The notes beneath the pieces are model-generated. The model was not told the DNA's origin. It ran no database searches and saw only the letters and a list, made by a program, of their open reading frames with translations. Made by a program: the position numbers and the translations under genes. From positions 505,501 to 569,500 of the forward strand of contig NZ_CP092489.1 of assembly GCF_025643335.1 (NCBI RefSeq): 64,000 bases of DNA, written 5' to 3'. Shown in pieces: positions 34,628 through 44,945 of the stretch. Positions within the stretch are counted from its first letter, which is position 1, and each line of letters starts with the position of its first letter. This stretch comes from Endozoicomonas sp. Mp262 (GTDB taxonomy: Bacteria > Pseudomonadota > Gammaproteobacteria > Pseudomonadales > Endozoicomonadaceae).

Positions 34628-35846
34628 AGTAGTGTATAGATTGCTTTCGAATAATTTAACCATCCAGTCGGACAGTATTAGAAAATGAGATCATATACTC
34701 CTCTCCAAATGAAAAAAGCACCCGTTCAACTTCTTTTTCAAATTCCGCAAAGCTCTTGATTGACAAGAGGTTGAGCCATTCATACTTTATTTTCCTCCAC
34801 AGGATTTCAATCAGGTTGAGCTCAGGTGAATATGTTGGCAGAAAGCAGACCAGCAATTTCTTTTCAATCATCCAGTCATCAATTCTGGCACAAAACTTTT
34901 TGCTGGTGTGAATGCTGGCATTATCCACCATAACTACCGTGTAACGATCATTTGAGCTGTATTTTTCATCTGCCATTTTCTCTGCAAAGTCATCAAAGGC
35001 CGCAATCACCGTATCGCTATTCACTGAACCCACAACAGGATAATGAAATAGCTCACAGCTTCGGTTCATAAACCCCAGTACGTTGATGCGTTTACTTTTG
35101 ACTGATGGTATTCTGAGCTGCTTTCCTTTTTCCTGCCAACCGTATGGCACACAAGGTTCCTGGGTAAAGCCGGACTCATCAAAATAAAATAAATTGATTA
35201 ACCCTTTGCTCTCGGCTTCCTGGGCATCTTTCAGAGCAGTTTTACAGTCATGGAATTGCTCTTCGTCCCGTTTATGTTTGCATGATTTACGGAGTCTTTT
35301 GTAAACCAGCCCTGCTTTTTTACAATGTTTGCCAGAGTAATTTTTGATGAAGATTTACCGGTTTCATCCTCGATCTTGGATTTGACATACGATAAGCGAC
35401 GAGGCTCTTCAGCCACTAATTCTTTTATGCGTTGCACTTCGGATTCGTCATATATGCACGGCCTACCGCCACCATGCCCCTTGTACAAGGCACGAATACC
35501 ATATTCTTCCCAATCATCAATCCACTGAGAAGCAGTTTGATATCTAATTTCAAGTATTTCGGCAATTTGCTCAAGGGTAAAGCCACGATTGCTCAATAAA
35601 AGGCTATGGGCTCTTTCCCTTATACATCTCAGAGGTCCGTAGTGTTTGGCGAATTTCAAAGTTAATAAAACAGCTTCATCAGTGATTGTAGTGACGTACT
35701 TCATAGGGAGAGGGATTTAAAGACCAGTACTCTCTTTATAATAGAGTAAATGTATCATTCAATAGCTATCTGATCGTTAGATCAAGAAGTAGATTTCTCG
35801 TACTGGCCGAACATCCAGTTTATTTGAAACCAAACTATGACCTACT
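34628..35846 (-). mobile_element. IS630-family element, second member (1219 bp)
   Basis: Imperfect ends AGTAGTGTATAG and AGTAGGTCATAG, with TA duplications at 34626-34627 and 35847-35848. Inserted in the TauE/SafE gene. It is related to, but clearly distinct from, the IS630 element in the thiolase. Confidence 0.87.
34656..35704 (-). pseudogene. IS630-family transposase, frameshifted at an A run
   Basis: The first frame starts MKYVTTITDEAVLLTLKFA, with an HTH at FTLEQIAEILEIRYQTASQW; the second contains LVYKRLRKSCKHKRDEEQF, the Asp in FYFDESGFTQEPCVPYGW, MVDNASIHTSK and the Glu in PELNLIEILWRKIKYEW. They meet at an AAAAAA run where one added A restores the frame (1049 bp, one short of a multiple of three). 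Either programmed slippage at the A tract makes full-length enzyme or the copy is dead. Confidence 0.83.
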
Positions 35847-36325
35847 TACTCTTTTGCCTTTATCAATGGTTAGGTTCCCGGCATCTAAACACCAGGAAAC
35901 CAGGCAAAGTAGCAGGGTGCTTCTGGAGTATCATTGCGGGCTTTACCAGCTTTGGTATTCATGCCGGAGGGCCTCCCTTGAGCATTTACATGCTTCCCCT
36001 TGGACTGGATAAACAAAAACTGGCCGGCACTATGGCTATATTTTTTGGCATTATCAATCTGGCTAAACTGTTTGCTTATGCTCAAATGGGCGAATTAAAC
36101 AATGATAATCTGCTGACATCAGCCGTTTTATTACCACTATGTCCTATCAGTGTTTTTTTAGGCATGTACATTGTTAAAAAAATCAATCAGCAAACCTTTT
36201 ATAAAATATTATATGCTGGTCTTTTGATCACTGGTATCAAGCTTATTTTCAGCGGCTTTTAAGCTAAAACAAGTATCCCAGAGATAAATAGAGCCAGCCT
36301 TTATTCTCTGAATGTTATAAATCTA

Positions 36326-36336
36326 CCCCCCCCCCC
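36326..36336. repeat. Homopolymer of 11 C
   Basis: An uninterrupted run of 11 C follows ATCTA, 4 bp beyond the stop codon (36341-36343) of the orphan gene. Such tracts are prone to length slippage. Confidence 0.85.
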
Positions 36337-37160
36337 TTAACTAACTGCCAATATATTCTAACCACCACCTGTCAAACAGTTGATAAATTTGTTCCTTAGC
36401 CTCATCACTAGAATAATAGATAATACCATCCAATGCCCTACAAACATATTCTCTAGGAAAATCACAGTTAATCATAAAGTTAAATAAAGCATGCAAGACC
36501 TGTTCAATAAAGACAGGAACAGAACCTTCCCCTCTCAACGAAACATCTTTCGTATATTTTTTAACCAGACAACCATAAGAAAATTCCCACATGCATCTTA
36601 GATCTTGAAAACTCAACAACTCTTTTTTTTCATTTTTTTTCTTTTTCTTAACATGTTCTATAAAGCAACTCATCAAATTAAAAAAAGCCCTTTGCCTGTC
36701 AGCGACCCCCTTATCAATTAAAAACTCATAGTAAAGTATAGTGGCCTCAAATTTACCAAACTCATTCGAATGACTTAGCCTTTCAATAACCGGAACCAAG
36801 TCATGCTCAATAATTCTATCCTCATGGAAATTTCTGACATATGATTCTCCAAAAAGCACACTTTCTAAAAAACTATAATGACTTACCTGCAATTTATTAA
36901 GTATTCTAATGTAGCCCATAGCTTTTTCCAACCGCCTACGAATCTTGGGAGGTAATTTTCTTTTATTTCGATAACTCCAGGACTCAAGAACAAGGCAATA
37001 ATCATCAAAATACCAAACCATTGATATCATAGTAAATGACGCATATACACTAACATCTTCTCTGAATATTACAATACCAGCATTTGTATGTATTAGTAAT
37101 AAATCATTACTATACTCTGCTTCCTCACATGAAATATTTTTTAAACCGACCCCTTTAAAA

Positions 37161-38766
37161 GGGTGAAAGTCTCAAATTGACCGAGCTTCTTCAGCTTGCC
37201 AACCGGGGAAAGTAGTAGGCAGCTATTTTTTCAATGCTTAAACAGAAGGCAGCCAATCACAGGTATGATGTTGATAGCACACAACACCTTGCCAGTGAGA
37301 GGCCGCCCCATGGAAGTATGTCAGCTACGGACTGAAGCCGCCACCATTTCTTGTGATGCGATTCAACGGTTAGGCCACCAATTGCAGGCTCTGCGAGAGT
37401 CTGGCAATCCTATCAGGCACTTTGAAGAGTTTGAGCAGACCGTTAATGCTCTCTTTAATCAAGCTCAGCAAGATTTTTTAGCAGAGGCGCTGGCTGAGCT
37501 TGATATTGATACCCCAGCTATTGAGGTCAGCGGGATCACTTATAAGCAGGTGTTGCGCAGTTATAAAACCTACCAGACAGCGGTTGGTTCAGTCCGGGTT
37601 ATGCGAACACTTTACCGTAACGGCAAAGAGCCGTGTATCGTGCCCATGGAGTTGAAAGCCGGGATCGTGGAAGGCTTCTGGACGCCTCGGGCTGCAAAGC
37701 AAGCTGCCTGGGTTGTTGCTCAAATGTCTCCCGGTGAAGCAAAAAGCCTCCTTGATCTCATGGGAGGTATGTCTCCCTCAGAAAGCAGTCTTGCTCGTTT
37801 CCCCAGGCAATTTAATACTCAGTGGGAACAGCACCGTGAGCCTTTTGAAGAGATGCTTATTGAGAAACTTAACGTGCCCACCAATGCGGTCACAGTAGCC
37901 GCCTCCCTGGATGGCGTTATGCTGCCCATGAAAGATGGCAAACGAGTAGAAAAGCGAGCCAGGAGCGCTTCTGAAGGCAAACGGACTCAAGGGCCAACAG
38001 GTTGCAAGGAGGCCAGTTGCGGAACTTTGTCGTTTTACGATCAACAGGGGGAGCGTTTATCAACAGTCCGCATAGGACGAATGCCAGAAACTAAAAAACT
38101 CACACTCAAGCAGTCTTTGTCAGCACTATTGCAAGAAGCGTTGCGACAAAAGCCACAGCTGTCACTGGTCAAAGTCGCTGATGGCGCCAAGGACAACTGG
38201 TCATACCTTTCCCGGGAACTACCAGCGGGTGTTGAGGTTATTGATTACTACCACGCAGCCGATCACCTGAAGAAAGCATTTGACCAGGCTTATGGAGAAA
38301 ACAGCATCAAGTCCAAAGAAAAGTTTGTCACTTACCGACACGTCCTCAAAGAGGAACTTGATGGGGTTGAGCGCATTATTAAAGCCCTGGCTTATCAGCA
38401 TAAAAAGCATCCGCGCCGCTCAAAATTAAAGACCGAGCTGGAGTATTTCAGAAAAAATCGCCAGCGTATGCGCTATGCTGAACACTTGTCGAATAACCTT
38501 CCGATCGGCTCTGGTGTGGTAGAGGCAGCCTGTAAAACCTTGGTTACCCAGCGGATGAAGTGCTCAGGTATGCGCTGGAGAAATCCGGGTGGTCAGGGCA
38601 TATTGACGCTTCGGTCATTAGTTCAGAGCCACTGGTTTGAAAATGGCTGGAAGTTATTTGCTGCAACTTATTGCGAGAAAGTCACCAAGGCTGCTACAAG
38701 CAATGTCATACCATTCCCTGAGAAAGGTGGCAGTGTTTAGTTGTGGTCAATATGAGACTTTCACCC
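37161..38766 (+). mobile_element. ISKra4-like element, copy 2 (1606 bp)
   Basis: Same ends as copy 1 (GGGTGAAAGTCTCA / complement) with 8-bp duplication CTTTAAAA at 37153-37160 and 38767-38774. Inserted in the orphan gene on its opposite strand. Confidence 0.93.
37310..38740 (+). CDS. ISKra4-family transposase, copy 2
   Basis: Identical protein to the one at 18259-19689, with the same start argument (GAGAGG before ATG 37310; TTG 37196 is the longer alternative). The identity of the two copies means very recent transposition. Confidence 0.88.
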   Translation: MEVCQLRTEAATISCDAIQRLGHQLQALRESGNPIRHFEEFEQTVNALFNQAQQDFLAEALAELDIDTPAIEVSGITYKQVLRSYKTYQTAVGSVRVMRTLYRNGKEPCIVPMELKAGIVEGFWTPRAAKQAAWVVAQMSPGEAKSLLDLMGGMSPSESSLARFPRQFNTQWEQHREPFEEMLIEKLNVPTNAVTVAASLDGVMLPMKDGKRVEKRARSASEGKRTQGPTGCKEASCGTLSFYDQQGERLSTVRIGRMPETKKLTLKQSLSALLQEALRQKPQLSLVKVADGAKDNWSYLSRELPAGVEVIDYYHAADHLKKAFDQAYGENSIKSKEKFVTYRHVLKEELDGVERIIKALAYQHKKHPRRSKLKTELEYFRKNRQRMRYAEHLSNNLPIGSGVVEAACKTLVTQRMKCSGMRWRNPGGQGILTLRSLVQSHWFENGWKLFAATYCEKVTKAATSNVIPFPEKGGSV

Positions 38767-38981
38767 CTTTAAAAACATCAACAATATCAATTTCAAAATC
38801 TTCATTAAGATATGCATTAGCAACAGAAAATTTAACAACTCCACTACGAACATCATTTAACAGAAACACTGAACCTTCAGAAAACAAACAAAAGAAGCCT
38901 AGATAAAAAAAACACCTACTAGTTTCACAAAATACATTTTTATTCCAATAATAGTTATCCATTGCTAAAGTAATGCTGGAT

Positions 38982-39965
38982 TCAAGCAATAAGTGCAATC
39001 GACTTCCCAGTATAGACTTCGAGCGGGGTTCGCCCCCCTAAAACTTTTCTTGGCATGGTATTAATCAAGAGTTCAGTTTCCCAAACCTCTTCTTTTGTCA
39101 GATCCCCAAGAGCCATTTTTTTAGGCCAGGTTCGACGGATAATGCCATTGGTATTTTCGTTGGTACCCCGTTGGTAGCTGGCATAAGGCTTAGCGAAAAA
39201 TACGTCAGCATTCACTGCTTCTGATACCTTTTCATGGGCTGCAAACTCGCCTCCATTATCCAGGGTGATGGTGTGAACTGTTGAAACTCGTTTCAGTAGG
39301 CTGATCATTGTATCCGCTACTGTTTCAGACTGTTTGGTATCCACTTTGCCAATGAGTGTAAAGCGGCTCTTTCGGTCGACCAGCGTGACCAAGTGAGCGT
39401 CTTGCCCATACACAGTATCACCTTCCCAATCTCCCAAGCGAGACCGAAGCTCTACCACTTCAGGACGTTCGGTAATATCGACCCGATTAGGTATAAGAGA
39501 ACGGCCTGCCTTGCGTTTACCTCCTTTGCATCGGCGTTTCCCAAAGCGGGGCAGCTTTTTATACAAGGAACCTCCCTGAGCTTTGTTATCAGCAATTCGG
39601 CTGTATACAGAGGTATGACTCAGAGCGATCTCAGGCACCTCAATTTTCATCCTGCAACTGATGTTTTCAGGAGACCAGCCAAGGAGTAGCCCCTTCTCTA
39701 TGATCGGCATTTGTCGTTCATCTGTTTTGCTGTGCTTTTTGGCAGATTTCCTACGCTGCATAGCCAAGTTATGAGCCGATTCAGCACAATACCCATTATC
39801 GCCAGTATTGCGTTTCAACTCACGGGATAAGGCGCTCTCACTGATACCTGCAACCTCTGCGATCTCATTCTGAAAATGACCTTTTTCAAGGAGCGCCTCA
39901 ATCTGGTATCGTTGCCCTTGGGTCAGCTGCTTGTATCGTCTGGTTTGTGTACTCATTCCTGACAT
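38982..39965 (-). CDS. IS30-family transposase, 327 aa
   Basis: The N-terminal HTH (LTQGQRYQIEALLEKGH, then IAEVAGISESALSRELKRN) and the DDE core LGDWEGDTVYG, VHTITLDNGGEFAAHE and YQRGTNENTNGIIRRTWP are the IS30 family pattern. The frame is intact. ATG 39956 is an alternative start. Confidence 0.93.
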   Translation of the reverse strand: MSGMSTQTRRYKQLTQGQRYQIEALLEKGHFQNEIAEVAGISESALSRELKRNTGDNGYCAESAHNLAMQRRKSAKKHSKTDERQMPIIEKGLLLGWSPENISCRMKIEVPEIALSHTSVYSRIADNKAQGGSLYKKLPRFGKRRCKGGKRKAGRSLIPNRVDITERPEVVELRSRLGDWEGDTVYGQDAHLVTLVDRKSRFTLIGKVDTKQSETVADTMISLLKRVSTVHTITLDNGGEFAAHEKVSEAVNADVFFAKPYASYQRGTNENTNGIIRRTWPKKMALGDLTKEEVWETELLINTMPRKVLGGRTPLEVYTGKSIALIA

Positions 39966-40042
39966 CCATTTCTTAGTGTGAGAGCTACAGAATGTACCAG
40001 CAGCTGGCTCACATATGAAATATCAGTCGATTGCACTTATTG
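38987..40042 (-). mobile_element. IS30-family element (1056 bp)
   Basis: Perfect 18-bp ends CAATAAGTGCAATCGACT and complement (38987-39004, 40025-40042). The element lies between the arms of a perfect 10-bp inverted repeat, ATGCTGGATT (38973-38982) and AATCCAGCAT (40047-40056). That fits the known preference of IS30 members for palindromic targets, though no clear direct duplication is visible. Confidence 0.88.
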
Positions 40043-40073
40043 TATTAATCCAGCATAGCACCATTATTGAAAA

Positions 40074-40112
40074 ATAAAAAAAAGACTGTACTTTTTAGCG
40101 CAGTCTTTTTTT
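40074..40112 (-). terminator. Rho-independent terminator after abgT
   Basis: AAAAAGACTG and CAGTCTTTTT pair around a 12-bp loop and are followed by a T run on the minus strand, 7 bp after the abgT stop. The structure is symmetrical and could work both ways. Confidence 0.8.
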
Positions 40113-41421
40113 GATTATTTAAAAGCCCAGAGGAATACCAAAAGCAAAGAATGCCACCAGCAGGGCTGTCCATACCAGCATAAAGGCGATGGAGTATGGA
40201 ATCATAATGGCAATCTGGTCACCAATACTCATCTCTGGCTTATACTTGCGCATAAAGGCCAGGATAACGCCCGCATAACTCATCATTGGAGTGATAATAT
40301 TAGTGCTGGAGTCAGCCACACGGAATGCTGCCGAGACAAGGTCTGGCGTCATGGCAGGGTTTACCTGGTAGAGCATGGGGATAAAGATCGGCCCTAACAG
40401 CATCCACTTGGAAGTCAGCCCCCCTACAAATATATTAATCACCGCCGTGGTCATGACAAAAGCTACCAGTAACAGGACTGGAGAAGAGTGAAGTCCCAGA
40501 AACTGAAGGAAAGTAGCTCCCAAATAAGTGATGTATGTACCCAGGCCTGAAGCCCCCAACAACGCCAGGAACTGATAGGAGAAGAACGTCAACACCAGGA
40601 TATAGCCCATGGTATTCATCTGCTTCACCATCGCCTGCACCACGTTTGTAACAGACTTGAAACGGCCAGCGGCAACACCAAAGAAGATACCCACCATGGC
40701 AAACACCATAACAATCAACAATACAACATTGTTCATATAAGGTGTTACGGTAACCCCGGCATCATTGGTGTAAGGAGCCAAAGGACCTGAGGCAAGACCA
40801 TAAACAGAAGCCAGCGCAATAATTAAGCCAATAAAAGCCGCCTTCAGCCCTCTTTCTTCTTCAGGCTGGATATTAAAGTTATTGAGGTTCATGTCCTCAG
40901 GCATTTTCCAGCTTTGATTTTCCAGTTTTGGAGCCACATACTTTGCGGTTACAAACGCACCCACAGAACCCAAAACGATAACCGATGTGGCAATAAAGAA
41001 GTAGTTCATGGTAGCCGGTGTCAGCAGCTCACCTACAGCATTGGCAAAAGGCACGCCCTGAGCTTCAGCAAATAGCTTGGCATTGGTACCAATAATAATG
41101 TCGCTGGGTGTGGCTGGAATAAGGTTAGCACTGAAGCCGGCAGAAACACCCGCAAAAGCAGCTGCCATGCCTATTATGGGGTTTTTACCAATACCCGCAT
41201 AAAGCATACCTGCCAGAGGTACAAGAATAAGATAGCCTGCATCAGAGGCAATACTGGACATAATGCCCAGAAACACCAGAAGTAAAGGTAACCAGCGATC
41301 ATTGACCTTCATTCCTGCTTTTTTGATCAGTGTATCCAGTAATCCAGACTGCTCTGCAATACCTACGCCTAATACAGCCAAAAGTATCACGCCCAGTACG
41401 CCATTACCGAATGCCAACCAG

Positions 41422-43066
41422 CAGCTATTCCCGCATGATGAACGTCGATGATCGTTGGTATTGACAATAAGGCAGCAAAAATAATGAAGCCGATCAAAAC
41501 TGAGCCGCCAATTAACAAAGCGGAGCTTTAAAGAAAAAATGTCACCCCTGAACGTAGCTACGATATGGCCGGTTATGATGTATCGAATGGAATCACCCTT
41601 TTCTCTTCAATACCATGAGTTACTGTGTAAAAAAGCCCCTCCCACGTTTTTATCAGCCAATGCAAAAAATAGCCCTGTATCCATTTCCATAATGCTATAC
41701 GGACTCCTTTTGAGCGGGTTCTTAAAGCTTCCTGAAACTGGGGACAGCACAGTTCCTGTATTTGATCTACGAGAAAAGCAAGCATCGTCAGATAGGCCAG
41801 ATTTGTGGCTAAGTGCTTCTCACCGTGACCGTAGTTATGTTCGAGATCGTAGCCTTGATTTTTCAGGGTGTTAAACGTCTGGTTCTCAATATGCCATCGG
41901 CAGCGCCCTCCTTTCATGACGGGTTCTATGGTTTCTTCGTTAAGCGGAATATCAGTCACCCAGCACCAGATATGCTGTTTACCTTTTTTATCGGTTTCGA
42001 CAAAATCAAGCACATTAACCTGTTCTGCATATTTTGCCTTGTTCAGCCTGACGTCATTGGCATAGCGAAACCACCACTTAATTCCAGTCTCTTCATTAAC
42101 TTTTTCAGCACGGTGAACTTTTCCTTCTTTATCCAGCTCATCCATCGCTTCAACCAGCGAGGCATGGTTGCCATCTTTCGCGACAATGATGTAATGCCAG
42201 CCATAACTCTTAATCAGTTGGACAGTGGGGTTGTCAGCATAAAGACTGTCCAGAAGAATAACGAACTTTAGACGTGGGTGATGCTCTCGTATGGTGGCAA
42301 ACAACCGTTTAATGGCATTTTTTTCACAGTCATTTTTGGTCGAACCGTCCTGGCAAACTATGGCTTCCGGTGCCAATGGCAAGACTGTTTTTTGATCCGG
42401 GTGAGCAATGCATGCTGCCATTAACTGGTGGTAGTGAGCTTCGTTGGCCTTTCCCTTATTTTTAGTACAGCACTCCTGACAAGGTTTTTTATTATTGCAG
42501 GAGTAAAATAGCCCAGTTCCATCGATCGGGAGCAAGTAGTGATTTTTCAAGTTCCCGCAGTGAAATTCGAATGCCTTCAGTAATCCGCCCCTTTGGACGT
42601 TAGACAGCAATGTCTTAAAAGGCTTTTTGAACTCTACGGGATCTATTGGATCCAGGATTTCCCGCATACTGGTATCACAGGGAGCACGTTTTTTTATCTG
42701 ATACAGGTGCTCAAGGTTATGCCTTACTTCTTGCTCTGTTTTATCACGCTCAAACGAGAGGAGCGATGGGTACTTGAGATGCATCATGGCAAAAGCGGAC
42801 ATGGAGGCATCATGTATTGTTATTTTTCTGGAATCCTTGTTTGGTCGGACATCTGGAATTTGCTCATAACTTTCAGAAATCGTAGTAATTAAACTGTTTG
42901 CACAAAGATGCTTACGACTTTTTTGGAATGGATAAGCCATGAGAGACAGCCATTGATAAAGTATCCCTATCAAAAGTAGACGTTATTTTGTGCGAAATCA
43001 CTCCATTTGGAATTTACTGTAAGCCTTGCTGTTGCAGTGATTTAATTGATGTCACGGGAATAGCTG
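41422..43066 (-). mobile_element. IS4-like element, copy B (1645 bp)
   Basis: CAGCTATTCCCG ends with 9-bp duplication GCCAACCAG at 41413-41421 and 43067-43075. Inserted in abgT, same orientation as that gene. Confidence 0.93.
41573..42973 (-). CDS. IS4-like DDE transposase, copy B, 466 aa
   Basis: Identical to copies A and C; see 20037-21437 for motifs. ATG 42940 is the alternative start to TTG 42973. Intact. Confidence 0.85.
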   Translation of the reverse strand: MIGILYQWLSLMAYPFQKSRKHLCANSLITTISESYEQIPDVRPNKDSRKITIHDASMSAFAMMHLKYPSLLSFERDKTEQEVRHNLEHLYQIKKRAPCDTSMREILDPIDPVEFKKPFKTLLSNVQRGGLLKAFEFHCGNLKNHYLLPIDGTGLFYSCNNKKPCQECCTKNKGKANEAHYHQLMAACIAHPDQKTVLPLAPEAIVCQDGSTKNDCEKNAIKRLFATIREHHPRLKFVILLDSLYADNPTVQLIKSYGWHYIIVAKDGNHASLVEAMDELDKEGKVHRAEKVNEETGIKWWFRYANDVRLNKAKYAEQVNVLDFVETDKKGKQHIWCWVTDIPLNEETIEPVMKGGRCRWHIENQTFNTLKNQGYDLEHNYGHGEKHLATNLAYLTMLAFLVDQIQELCCPQFQEALRTRSKGVRIALWKWIQGYFLHWLIKTWEGLFYTVTHGIEEKRVIPFDTS

Positions 43067-43578
43067 GCCAACCAGTTTTTTAAAATAGCATTATCAAACA
43101 TCCAGCGGACATTCTCCGATGCCATCATATTTTTGATGGAATACTCAATAGTGCCGCCATCACTGCCAATACTTTGGAATGTGTAACCCCCCATTAGCAC
43201 TGAGACTACTGCGGTTAATGCAAACAAGAACATAAAGATCACCACCGGATCCGGTATCTTATGTCCCACCTGCTCAACTAACCTGATAAAACCGGATCGT
43301 TTCTCCGGCATTTTTAGTGTTTTTGTACTCACGTACTACCCTTTAGACGCTTAGTGGAAAATACTTTTATTTATGTGAGAAGCACCATAGGGAATTTATC
43401 ATTTATTTTTATTGATATAGGTCAGTTTTAAGAAAAGGCCTTGCATTATCTTTAATCAATTTTAACTGGCAGAGGTATGCCATAATACATACCAAAATGA
43501 ATAAGCTTATTATTGTCTGAAAGTCAGAGAAATACCGCTACTGCAAATGCTGCAAATGATATCTCTCTGAAAGTGCAA

Positions 43579-43959
43579 TTATGCCAGCTGCACAGGGATC
43601 GCATTGGCTGTATGACTGACCGTATTGCCTTCCTGCATATAAATCAGTCGTGGCTTGTGATCCTTGATCTCTTCTTCAGAGAAGTGACCAAAAGCACAAA
43701 CAATAATCCGGTCACCAACGCTGGCCTTATGAGCCGCAGCGCCGTTTACGGACATAATACCAGAGCCTTCTTCACCTCTGATAATATAGGTGGTAAAGCG
43801 CTCACCATTATCAACATTAAAGACCTGAATCTGCTCATACTCGCGCAGACCCGCCATATCCAGCAAATGACCATCAATGGAAAGGGAGCCTTCATATTCC
43901 AGTACTGCATGTGTCACATACGCCTTGTGCAGCTTGGCTTTTAACATAATACTTTGCAT
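43579..43959 (-). CDS. panD: Aspartate 1-decarboxylase PanD, 126 aa
   Basis: PanD makes beta-alanine for pantothenate. The self-cleavage site YEGS, with Gly24-Ser25, is at the same residue number as in E. coli, and Ser25 would become the pyruvoyl group. The remaining conserved stretches ([13 protein letters not shown]-like [27 protein letters not shown]) are intact. It is the third gene of panB-panC-panD, 109 bp after panC. Confidence 0.95.
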   Translation of the reverse strand: MQSIMLKAKLHKAYVTHAVLEYEGSLSIDGHLLDMAGLREYEQIQVFNVDNGERFTTYIIRGEEGSGIMSVNGAAAHKASVGDRIIVCAFGHFSEEEIKDHKPRLIYMQEGNTVSHTANAIPVQLA

Positions 43960-44068
43960 GAAAAATCCTGTTTCTACTACAGAGTCATAACAATCAAAGA
44001 CAATAGCAGGACTTGAGAGTAAAGCGACTCAAAAGCCCGGCAATGATTATTCGTCTCGATAATTGTTA

Positions 44069-44926
44069 TCAAACGTCGATGGAAAAATGAATATTGTCAA
44101 TAAGCCGGGCTTTCCCCACATGCCCTGCAGCAAGAATCACCAGCTGGTCATCGTTATCGCTGGCTGGCAATAAGGTTCGGGTATTGGAAATGTTGAAATA
44201 ATCCGGTTTTATTCCTGCTTGTGCAAGTTTTGCAAAAGCATTTCGGCGGATAAGATCATAATCCCGCTCACCGGCCTGTATTACAGATTTTGCATCACTC
44301 AAAATCTCAAAAATACAGGGCGCAATCTCCTCTCGCTCTTCCTTAGTCAAATAACCATTTCGAGAACTCTTTGCCAAACCGCTTTCTTCTCTGGCAATAG
44401 GTGCACCCACAATATCCACAGGCATACACATATCCCGCACCATTTTGCGAATGATCGCCAGCTGCTGAAAATCCTTTTCCCCAAAAACGGCCACATCCGG
44501 ACGAACAATATTAAACAGCTTGGTGACAACCGTTGCAATTCCCCTGAAAAAACCCGGACGACTTTTGCCACAATGCATACCGTCCAGCATATCAACACTG
44601 ATATGAGTATGACTGTCACTGCCTTCAGGGTAAATTTCCTGGGTACGGGCAGCATAGACAATACCCACACTGTATTCTTTCAGGAGGGCACAGTCCTGTT
44701 CCAGCGTTCTTGGGTAAGAGTCATAGTCTTCATTAGGGCCGAACTGAAGAGGGTTAACGTAAATGCTAACCACGACACAGTCACAGAGTTCCTGTGCTTT
44801 TTTTACCAGGGTTAAATGACCGCCGTGGAGATTACCCATAGTGGGTACAAAGCCAATGCGTTTGCCCTCGAATTTTTGTCCACTGATGCAGCTTTGCACA
44901 TCGGCAATAGTATGAACGATTTTCAT
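44069..44926 (-). CDS. panC: Pantothenate synthetase PanC, 285 aa
   Basis: Ligates pantoate and beta-alanine using ATP. The HxGH-type nucleotide motif is GFVPTMGNLHGGHLTLVKKA (residues 25-44) and the KMSKS-like segment is SSRNGYLT near residue 188. VFGEKDFQQL near 148 is also a family mark. It follows panB by 19 bp, hence one operon. Confidence 0.96.
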   Translation of the reverse strand: MKIVHTIADVQSCISGQKFEGKRIGFVPTMGNLHGGHLTLVKKAQELCDCVVVSIYVNPLQFGPNEDYDSYPRTLEQDCALLKEYSVGIVYAARTQEIYPEGSDSHTHISVDMLDGMHCGKSRPGFFRGIATVVTKLFNIVRPDVAVFGEKDFQQLAIIRKMVRDMCMPVDIVGAPIAREESGLAKSSRNGYLTKEEREEIAPCIFEILSDAKSVIQAGERDYDLIRRNAFAKLAQAGIKPDYFNISNTRTLLPASDNDDQLVILAAGHVGKARLIDNIHFSIDV

Positions 44927-44945
44927 TGTTTTAGCTTATCCCGGC

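Larger units (their letters stand above)
34301..36262 (+). pseudogene. TauE/SafE-family anion exporter, split by IS630
   Basis: The N-terminal part (34301-34627) begins MAVNLLFYLAAIPAVVITGL with the GLGKGGLGGALGM motif of the family. The C-terminal part (35847-36262) includes SFGIHAGGPPLSIYMLPLGL. Removing the element and one TA joins them in frame as a 246-aa membrane protein. Substrate (sulfite, sulfoacetate or other anion) is unknown. Disrupted at about residue 109. Confidence 0.9.
36341..38962 (-). pseudogene. Orphan AT-rich gene, about 335 aa, split by ISKra4
   Basis: N-terminal part 38962-38767 reads MDNYYWNKNVFCETSRCFFY and onward; C-terminal part (37160-36341) continues GLKNISCEEAEYSNDLLLIH to a stop at 36341. 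Deleting the element and one 8-bp repeat joins the frames as a 335-aa protein. It is Lys-, Tyr- and Phe-rich with a KKKKKNEKKE stretch, and no known domain is recognised. Its low GC and lack of relatives resemble the pair at 55.6-58.1 kb. A residual 229-aa product could start at 37030. Confidence 0.78.
40119..43332 (-). pseudogene. AbgT-family transporter, split by IS4-like copy B
   Basis: The AbgT family includes p-aminobenzoyl-glutamate importers and sulfonamide exporters. The N-terminal part (43332-43067) reads GHKIPDPVVIFMFLFALTAV; the C-terminal part (41421-40119) contains ASDAGYLILVPLAGMLYAGI, NLIPATPSDIIIGTNAKL and VADSSTNIITPMMSYAG. Removing the element and one 9-bp repeat joins them in frame at 519 aa, the usual family length. 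The break is near residue 87, so no functional product is expected. Confidence 0.9.
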
